From contig NZ_VCGX01000002.1 of assembly GCF_007671655.1 (NCBI RefSeq), forward strand, positions 744,001 to 808,000: 64,000 nt of DNA, written 5' to 3'. Both the position numbers and the translations under genes were made by a program. This stretch comes from Marinobacter piscis (lineage in GTDB: Bacteria > Pseudomonadota > Gammaproteobacteria > Pseudomonadales > Oleiphilaceae). Of the stretch, positions 58,120 through 64,000 are shown piece after piece. Positions within the stretch are counted from its first letter, which is position 1, and each line of letters opens with the position of its first letter. A model generated the notes under the pieces. It searched no databases. It saw only the letters and a list, made by a program, of their open reading frames with translations, and was not told the origin of the DNA.

Positions 58120-58914
58120 ATGACTTTAACCGGGATTGATTTCGGAAAGCTCTACCGTGACCAGATGACAAAAGCCGGCGGGAAGGAAAAGCCGGCCAGC
58201 GCCTGGGATGCACGGGCACCAGAAATGCAGAAACGTCATGGTGACAGTGACTACATCCGCGCTTTTATAGAACTCACCAATACCCATGGCTGTGAATCCG
58301 TACTGGACATGGGCTGTGGTACAGGTGCCATAGGGCTGGCTCTGGCTCCGTATATGAACGAAGTCATCGGCGTGGATTACAGCAGTGGCATGCTGAATGC
58401 GTTTGAACGCAACGCCCTGGCTCAGGGGCAAACCAACACCCGAACCCTGCAGCGCGCCTGGGAAGACAACTGGAATGATATACCCCGGTGCGATTTGGTG
58501 ATCGCGTCCCGCTCAACCACTGTTATGGATATGGCAGACGCACTGGCCAAACTGGACCGCACGGCAAACAAACGGGTGTGTATTACCAATCTGGTAGGCG
58601 GCAGCTTTATTGACGGAGGACTGATCAAGGCCATTGGCCGCGAAGTGAAACGGATTCCGGACTACATCTATATTCTGAACATTCTGTACCAGATGGGCCG
58701 CCACCCACGTGTGGATTATATCCAGGCCAAAGGGCGTCTTGCGGGCGCCGCCAACGTCGACGAGTTCGTTCATAAAGCCGGCTTTTCACTGGGGCCACTG
58801 AGCGCGCAGGAAACCCAACGCATGCGTGACTGGTATCACGCCGACCCGGAACGGGCTGCGCGCGGGGGAGAGGGCTTCAAGTGGGCCTTTATTTCCTGGG
58901 ATACAGGCAACTGA
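58120..58914 (+). CDS. Class I SAM-dependent methyltransferase in the uptake operon
   Basis: 264-residue Rossmann-fold methyltransferase. Motif I VLDMGCGTGAIGLAL is at about 61-75, the acidic residue after strand 2 is GVDYSSGML, and motif IV appears as CDLVIASRSTTVMDM. The C-terminal part (HPRVDYIQAKGRL, DWYHADPERAARGGEGFKW) is specific to this subgroup, which I cannot place by name. It starts 17 bp after the ATPase with AAAGGAA upstream and ends the operon. It may modify or release an imported metal chelate, or act on an unrelated substrate; the context suggests a link to the transported compound. Confidence 0.83.
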   Translation: MTLTGIDFGKLYRDQMTKAGGKEKPASAWDARAPEMQKRHGDSDYIRAFIELTNTHGCESVLDMGCGTGAIGLALAPYMNEVIGVDYSSGMLNAFERNALAQGQTNTRTLQRAWEDNWNDIPRCDLVIASRSTTVMDMADALAKLDRTANKRVCITNLVGGSFIDGGLIKAIGREVKRIPDYIYILNILYQMGRHPRVDYIQAKGRLAGAANVDEFVHKAGFSLGPLSAQETQRMRDWYHADPERAARGGEGFKWAFISWDTGN

Positions 58915-58933
58915 CTGATAATTCCGACCAGAG

Positions 58934-60316
58934 TCAGGCCAGATTATAGAGAAACACAATCGCTATCCCAGCCGGTGTGGCAAATTTCAGGACCACCATG
59001 AAGGCTTTGAACAGACCGCCTTGCAGACCTATGTCTTCTGCAAGACCTTCACGCCGGACAGCCCACCCTACAAACAGGACGATTGCCAGCCCCCCCAGGG
59101 GCATCAGGATATTGGAGGCCAGAAAGTCGATCAGTTCGAATACTGTCTTATCTTCAAAAAAACCAATAAAACCCAGTGGGTATATATTACTCCACAGATT
59201 GAACGACAGCACTGTCCCTATGCCTACCAGCCACACGGCAAAGCCTCCGGTCATGGCACTTTTAACCCGGGTCGTCCCCTTGCGCTCTTCCAGCCACTCC
59301 ACAACCGGCTCCAGCATAGAAATAGCCGATGTAATGGCCGCTACCAGCAGCAGAGCAAAGAAAAGCGTGCCAAATATCAGGCCACCGCTCATCTGACCGA
59401 AGGCCAACGGCAGGGTGACAAAAATCAGCCCCGGGCCGGCGTCGGCCTCAAGGCCATTGGCAAACACCAACGGGAATATCGCCAGCCCGGCAAGCAATGC
59501 CACACAGGTGTCCATCACCGCGATGCTTACAGAGGTCCGTGCGATATTGACGTGTTTAGGCAGATAGGAACCGTAGGCCATCAGGGTCCCAATGCCGACA
59601 CTGAGGGTAAACGCTGCATGCCCAAGGGCAACCAGAACGCCCTCCGTTGTGAGACGACTGAAATCCGGCGAAAACATAAAGTCGACAGCACGCCCAAAGC
59701 TGCCGCTGGTCATGGCATACAGTACCATGACAATAAGCAGCACAAACAACAGGGGCATCAGCATTTTAACGGCTTTTTCCAGACCCGCTCGAATACCCCG
59801 GGCAACAATAAACACCACAATCGCCATGAAGGCCGTGTGCCAGAGCAGCAACTCCCAGGGGTTGCTCAGCAAGGTGTCGAACTGCGCCCCTACGGCTTCT
59901 GCATCCGCCCCTACAAACAGCCCGAATGCTGCCTTACCCATATAAACGAGCGCCCAGCCACCAATCACCGCATAAAACGAAAGCACCAGAGAGGCGGCAA
60001 ACACACCATTCCAGCCGATAATACGCCAGCCTTTGGAGGCGCCTTCTGTACGGGTAAGCGTGCGCATCGTTGCCACCGGACTTTGCCCGCCCCGGCGGCC
60101 GATCAGGGTTTCCGCAATAAGTACCGGCAAACCAATCAGAAAAATACAGGCAAGGTAAACCAGTACAAAAGCACCACCACCGTTTTCGCCGGTGATATAG
60201 GGAAACTTCCAGATATTCCCAAGCCCGACGGCTGAGCCGACAGCCGCAAGAATAAAGGCCATTCTGGATGTCCAGAGGTTATTGGCCTGCTGGTGAGGGG
60301 GCGCCGGCTCACTCAT
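58934..60316 (-). CDS. Sodium-dependent transporter, NSS/SNF family
   Basis: 460-residue inner-membrane transporter of the LeuT family with about eleven membrane segments. The N-terminal FILAAVGSAVGLGNIWKFPYITGENGGGAF is the signature and holds Na+ and substrate residues. Likely amino-acid uptake; the exact substrate is unknown. Its start overlaps the end of the MFS gene by 8 bp, so the two are coupled. Confidence 0.93.
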   Translation of the reverse strand: MSEPAPPHQQANNLWTSRMAFILAAVGSAVGLGNIWKFPYITGENGGGAFVLVYLACIFLIGLPVLIAETLIGRRGGQSPVATMRTLTRTEGASKGWRIIGWNGVFAASLVLSFYAVIGGWALVYMGKAAFGLFVGADAEAVGAQFDTLLSNPWELLLWHTAFMAIVVFIVARGIRAGLEKAVKMLMPLLFVLLIVMVLYAMTSGSFGRAVDFMFSPDFSRLTTEGVLVALGHAAFTLSVGIGTLMAYGSYLPKHVNIARTSVSIAVMDTCVALLAGLAIFPLVFANGLEADAGPGLIFVTLPLAFGQMSGGLIFGTLFFALLLVAAITSAISMLEPVVEWLEERKGTTRVKSAMTGGFAVWLVGIGTVLSFNLWSNIYPLGFIGFFEDKTVFELIDFLASNILMPLGGLAIVLFVGWAVRREGLAEDIGLQGGLFKAFMVVLKFATPAGIAIVFLYNLA

Positions 60317-61475
60317 CGGATTCTCCGTGTGCTGTAGTACCAGGTTGGGTGAAGGAATGAAGGCGCAACAATACAGCTGCGACTAAGGCGATAACAATAC
60401 CGGAAAGCCCGAACGATACAGCAAAGCCACCCGCGGCAAGTACTGCACCAAAAAGAAGAGGTGCCACAAAATGCACTGCACGATTAGCCATCAGACGCAT
60501 ACCCAACGCCCCCGATCTTTGTTCCCGTCCGACACTCTCGGCCAGAACCACCATCGACAACGGCTGAGTCAGACCACCACCAAGACCCACAAGAATGGAT
60601 AACGCAGCAATAAAGGGCGCTTTTGTTGCAATACCCATACAGGCCAGGCCTGCACACAGGGTAAACAATGCCAGGATGGTGGCCCGCTCACGTCCTCCTG
60701 AAAACCGGATAATGCGCGGAATAAACGGCCGTATTACCATGGAGGTGCCGGCTCTGAGGCTGACAAGGACGCCGATCACCATGGCACTCATTTCAAGGCT
60801 ATCAAGGTAGACAGGCAGATAGCTGCTATACACACCCAGAGCAAACATGCCGGCCACAGTGATGGCAATGGACACCTGAACCCCGGTATTACGCCTGACC
60901 AGAGACGCCTGGGCACGAAACCCGGTTTGCTTTCCGGAAACCCGAAGACCCCGGGCAGCATCTCCCATTAGCCCAATCCCTACAAGGCCGCTCACCAACG
61001 CCAGGGCAGCCATGACCAGAAACAGATTGCCAACGCCGCCCGCCCAGTCAATCCAGGCCCCGGCCAGCAGAGGACCCACCACCTGGCCACCGGATAACCA
61101 GGTGGAATACCAACCAAAATAACCTTCCAGTCTGGGCCCGGTGGCCAGTGATGAAATAATGGTTTGCGCCGACAGCACCATTTGCAAGTGCGCAAGGCCG
61201 ATCAGTAACTGACCCGCAATCAGCCCGTAATAGCCTGGCAGAAACTGCATCAATAGCAGGCCCACCACCATAACAAGAGCGCCCACTACCAGCGTTACCC
61301 GACCGCCATGGCGTGTCACAACACCGCCCAGAGGAATGGCCAGCAAAAATGGCAGAAGATATTGTGAGCTGAGAATAACCCCCAGCATCAGTGGGGAGGC
61401 GCCAAGCTCCAGACCGTATACCGGCACTGTTACCAGCAGCATTGAGTACACTACAAAGCAGAATGTGAGAGACAC
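60309..61475 (-). CDS. MFS transporter
   Basis: About 388 residues and twelve hydrophobic segments. LAIPLGGVVTRHGGRVTLVVG is the motif-A region after helix 2. It belongs to a drug or metabolite efflux branch with no clear substrate. The start is uncertain: GTG 61475 falls just inside the first membrane helix, the open frame extends about 26 codons further, and no ATG is available there. Coupled to the NSS gene downstream. Confidence 0.85.
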   Translation of the reverse strand: MSLTFCFVVYSMLLVTVPVYGLELGASPLMLGVILSSQYLLPFLLAIPLGGVVTRHGGRVTLVVGALVMVVGLLLMQFLPGYYGLIAGQLLIGLAHLQMVLSAQTIISSLATGPRLEGYFGWYSTWLSGGQVVGPLLAGAWIDWAGGVGNLFLVMAALALVSGLVGIGLMGDAARGLRVSGKQTGFRAQASLVRRNTGVQVSIAITVAGMFALGVYSSYLPVYLDSLEMSAMVIGVLVSLRAGTSMVIRPFIPRIIRFSGGRERATILALFTLCAGLACMGIATKAPFIAALSILVGLGGGLTQPLSMVVLAESVGREQRSGALGMRLMANRAVHFVAPLLFGAVLAAGGFAVSFGLSGIVIALVAAVLLRLHSFTQPGTTAHGESDE

Positions 61476-61665
61476 ACAAACCGCCAGAAAATTCTGGCCG
61501 GCTTCATCCGCCGGTCGTTGCAGCAGCTTTTTCAGGGTAGGTTTATTGATAGGTCACCGGGTAGCAGCAGGAATTCAGAGACGAGCATTCTAATATGTTC
61601 TCCTGCAAAATTGCAGACTCGCTCACACTGAATCCCCGCTGCGCTGTCCGATGCTTGTGGCTAAA
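61476..61665. other. Spacer between the MFS gene and the second TonB receptor
   Basis: 190 bp. I see no terminator, operator or RNA element in it. The unassigned 5' end of the MFS gene probably extends into it. Confidence 0.4.
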
Positions 61666-63684
61666 TCAGAAGTCTACAGCAAGCCCAAGGTTCAGGCGCC
61701 GGCCATCCAGCACCACTCCGTAGGTGTCATTGGTAACCTGTTTATCGCCAATGTTATAGAGTCCGGCCTTCACCCGGGCGCTCTCATTAAGCTGGTATAC
61801 CAGCCCGGCGTCCACAAAGCCGTACCCCGGTGTGCCATCATCCATACTGTCACGGCCAAGGTAATCACTGGTTTCGCCACGAATGTTTGCATCTACCCAT
61901 AGGTTCAGCATTGCCGTGGTTTGCCAGTCCAGTCCCGCATTCAGCATGTGTTTCGGGATTTTGTTCAATGGCTCACCTTTGAACTCGCCCGACTTTTGCT
62001 CTGAGTCGGTAAAGGTATAGCTCGAGCTGAAGCCGACCGTATCGGTAATGCCATAGTCAAACGTTAGCTCAACGCCCCGCATCATGGCTTTATCAATATT
62101 TTTTCGGGTGCTCAGGTAATTGTAGTCACGCCCACCGAAGGAGCACTGCCACTGACTGGGGTCATTGCGGCTGCCACTGTCACAGAAGCGATCTTCTTCA
62201 ATTTTATCCTTGAAGTCGGTATAGAACAGCATCACGCTGGCGTTCATGTCCTCTATACGATCATCGAACACGAAGCCCAGCTCATAGCTGGTACTGACTT
62301 CCGGATCCAGGTCTTCGTTACCAACTACCAGCGCTGTGATGTGCGGCAGGCCGTCGCCACTGATAGGCCCTCCGGTTCTCAGAGCGAAGCCTTCTGTAGC
62401 ATTGGGAAGGCTGGGCTGCTTGTAGCCGGTTGATACACCCCCTTTGAATGTCCACTCAGGCGTCAGGTGGTAATTAGAGTAAATGCGGGGACTGAGGTGG
62501 CTGCCAAATAACTCATCATCGTTATAACGCAGACCCGTGGTCACGTTGAGATCATCGGTAACCGCCCACTCTACTTCTGCAAATACGGCCGCAATCCAGC
62601 GATCAATCTCAGAGGCTTTTGAATCCTCGCCGTTCGTCTCATCAACCAGATCCTCATACTTGTACTGGCCACCCACGGTCAGCATATGGTCCCCGAGAAA
62701 CAGAGTACCCTGGGTATTGAACGTAGAAATTTCCTCTTTTTTCTGTTCCGTCTGCACCAGTTCGGACACATCATGCTGCACATACGAGTTCAGCATCAGG
62801 TTTCCGAAATTCCCCTGATGCGTCAGTGCATAGACATCTTTCTTGTAATCCGCACTGTACGGCCGCCCATCCTCTGCAATACTCACTCCCGGGGTGTGGC
62901 GGGAATCGAGCGTGGAGGCGTTGTAGCTCAGGGCAACTTCGTTGGCATCGTCGGGTGTCAGGATCAGTTTGGCACCCCCCTGCTTATCCGTTCTCTCCGG
63001 GATGCTTTCCGAGCTTTTACCACCACCCCGGCTTTTGAAGTGAGATTCTTCTGACGCTTTCCAGGAACCATTCACCTGTGCAGAAAGCAACCCGGGGACG
63101 ATGGGCCCGCCGGTAAATACGCTCGCTTGCTGCTCATCTTCGTTAAGATCTGTGAAGGATTTGGTGTACTCGGTAGAAACGGTTCCGGACCAGGTGTCTG
63201 CCGTTTTCTTGGTGATGATATTGATTACACCACCCATGGCTTCCGAACCATACAGTGACGACATAGGGCCCCGAATCACTTCTACCCGCTCGATCATGGA
63301 AGCGGGTGGCAAGGCAATCTGCTTGCCGCCACCTGTACCACGGGTATTAATGTTCCGGGCTGATGAAACCGGACGACCATCGATCAGATACAGTGTGTAA
63401 TCGCCACTCATACCGCGAATGGTAATGTCCTTGGATTTGCCGCCCCCGCTCACATAGGCGCCCGGTATATTCTTTACCGCATCACTGATGTCGTCATACG
63501 ATCGCTTGTTCAACTCCTCACCGGAAATGGCCGAGATGCTCGCTGGAGCATCGGAAATATTCTGTTCAAACCCGGCAGCGGTTACAACGATTTCACCCAG
63601 CTCCACCGGTTCAGGCTGGGCCACGGCATAGCCGGTGGATCCGGCAAGAACAAGCGAGGATGCAAGAAAAGACAGACGGCGCAC
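61666..63684 (-). CDS. TonB-dependent receptor, FepA/CirA-like (catecholate-type)
   Basis: 672-residue outer-membrane receptor. Signal peptide about 1-22 (GYAVA). TonB box EIVVTAAG. The plug ends with the GSEAMGGVINIITKK motif typical of FepA, CirA and BfrA receptors. The C-terminal strand reads LNLGLAVDF with terminal Phe. GTG 63684 has AAAGGAG upstream. Likely iron-siderophore uptake, with local or TonB energy supplied from elsewhere. The upstream region has an AT-rich, imperfect Fur-like stretch, but I could not confirm it. A LysR gene lies upstream on the same strand. Confidence 0.92.
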   Translation of the reverse strand: MRRLSFLASSLVLAGSTGYAVAQPEPVELGEIVVTAAGFEQNISDAPASISAISGEELNKRSYDDISDAVKNIPGAYVSGGGKSKDITIRGMSGDYTLYLIDGRPVSSARNINTRGTGGGKQIALPPASMIERVEVIRGPMSSLYGSEAMGGVINIITKKTADTWSGTVSTEYTKSFTDLNEDEQQASVFTGGPIVPGLLSAQVNGSWKASEESHFKSRGGGKSSESIPERTDKQGGAKLILTPDDANEVALSYNASTLDSRHTPGVSIAEDGRPYSADYKKDVYALTHQGNFGNLMLNSYVQHDVSELVQTEQKKEEISTFNTQGTLFLGDHMLTVGGQYKYEDLVDETNGEDSKASEIDRWIAAVFAEVEWAVTDDLNVTTGLRYNDDELFGSHLSPRIYSNYHLTPEWTFKGGVSTGYKQPSLPNATEGFALRTGGPISGDGLPHITALVVGNEDLDPEVSTSYELGFVFDDRIEDMNASVMLFYTDFKDKIEEDRFCDSGSRNDPSQWQCSFGGRDYNYLSTRKNIDKAMMRGVELTFDYGITDTVGFSSSYTFTDSEQKSGEFKGEPLNKIPKHMLNAGLDWQTTAMLNLWVDANIRGETSDYLGRDSMDDGTPGYGFVDAGLVYQLNESARVKAGLYNIGDKQVTNDTYGVVLDGRRLNLGLAVDF

Positions 63685-63753
63685 AAAAGACTCCTTTTAC
63701 TCTGAAATGCGAATGGAACTCATTTGCGCCGAACACTAGCACAGACCCACCCA

Positions 63754-64000
63754 TCAAATGTTGGTACGATCTGTTCCGTTTTTCGGAATAGCAGAAAAAT
63801 GAGGGGTCTCTTCAGGCACCCACCAGCTTTCTGGTACGGCCTCTGTTACGTGGTTGATAAAGGCGCGCACCCGCCGGGGCAGGACGCCGTGAGGATAAAG
63901 CAATGACACCTGCAGAAGCGGGCCTTGCCACTGGGTCAGGCAAGGTGTCAGCGTACCCGGGTGAGCATTTAACCGACCCTCTACCAGCCAGTGCGGCATC
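63754..64000 (-). CDS. LysR-family regulator, C-terminal part, cut by window
   Basis: About 82 residues of the effector-binding domain end, with LQVSLLYPHGVLPRRVRAFINHV as the typical LysR C-terminal strand and helix. The reading frame is open to the right window edge, so the HTH lies outside. It stops about 70 bp before the TonB receptor start and could regulate it, but that is inference. Confidence 0.85.
   Translation of the reverse strand, partial: MPHWLVEGRLNAHPGTLTPCLTQWQGPLLQVSLLYPHGVLPRRVRAFINHVTEAVPESWWVPEETPHFSAIPKNGTDRTNI

Noticed and set aside
59021..60235. 404-codon open frame antisense to the NSS transporter
   Set aside because: Composition is a mirror of the membrane protein; no motif is seen.
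63684..63753. Fur box upstream of the second TonB receptor
   Set aside because: The AT-rich stretch only loosely follows the Fur hexamer pattern; too weak to annotate.

Overview
The window is a chromosomal stretch of a gammaproteobacterium. Gene content and order (fabD-fabG-acpP-fabF-pabC-mltG-tmk, rluC/rne, ppsA/ppsR/rraA, gltX with tRNA-Ala and tRNA-Glu, a PA2778/PA2779 pair, Na+-coupled transporters) look like a marine Pseudomonas-related genus. Marinobacter is my best guess, but this is inference from gene content and no database was searched.

Layout. 1-6.7 kb: a dicarboxylate/amino-acid:cation symporter cut by the left edge, ferredoxin-NADP reductase with its divergent LysR regulator, a tRNA hydroxylase (miaE) and aconitase B with a clear terminator. 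6.74-10.11 kb: a complete ISL3-family transposon of the ISPpu12 type. It has imperfect 24-bp inverted repeats and a perfect 8-bp target duplication (AAAACAAT), and carries a MerR regulator, a CDF-like efflux protein and an extra lspA. 10.2-12.8 kb: putP and an AraC regulator. 12.8-20.7 kb: the fatty-acid/cell-wall/thymidylate cluster from yceD-rpmF-plsX to tmk, all on the minus strand, with a strong terminator just after acpP. 20.8-28.3 kb: maf, sppA, a HAD phosphatase, rluC, and rne with a structured leader.

28-40 kb: RNase AM-like PHP protein, yciI, an SH3-domain membrane protein, rraA, ppsA, ppsR, a large M16 metalloprotease, a membrane protein plus membrane-anchored response regulator, a MobA-like nucleotidyltransferase and a double-length PTPS/QueD-like protein. 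40.4-40.8 kb: a nested-hairpin repeat, then the tRNA-Glu and tRNA-Ala genes with promoter and terminator, followed by gltX. 42.5-53 kb: znuA with a textbook Zur box, an AEC permease, a Cys/Met PLP enzyme, DUF488, an FMN hydroxyacid dehydrogenase, an orphan SdhB, the PA2779/PA2778 pair, a DUF5610-like protein, and the ydbH-ynbE-ydbL lipid-transport operon.

53.1-58.9 kb holds the most interesting unit. It is a five-gene operon: TonB-dependent receptor, Tat-exported class III binding protein, FecCD/BtuC-type permease, ATPase and a SAM methyltransferase. It is preceded by two 24-bp dyads of the ModE (molybdate sensor) type, 84 bp apart. The ABC part has the same composition as the MolBCA molybdate/tungstate importer of Haemophilus. 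I infer a molybdenum-controlled, TonB-energised oxyanion or molybdophore uptake system with an associated methyltransferase. 58.9-64 kb: an NSS transporter and MFS transporter pair, a second (FepA/CirA-like) TonB receptor, and the end of a LysR regulator cut by the right edge.
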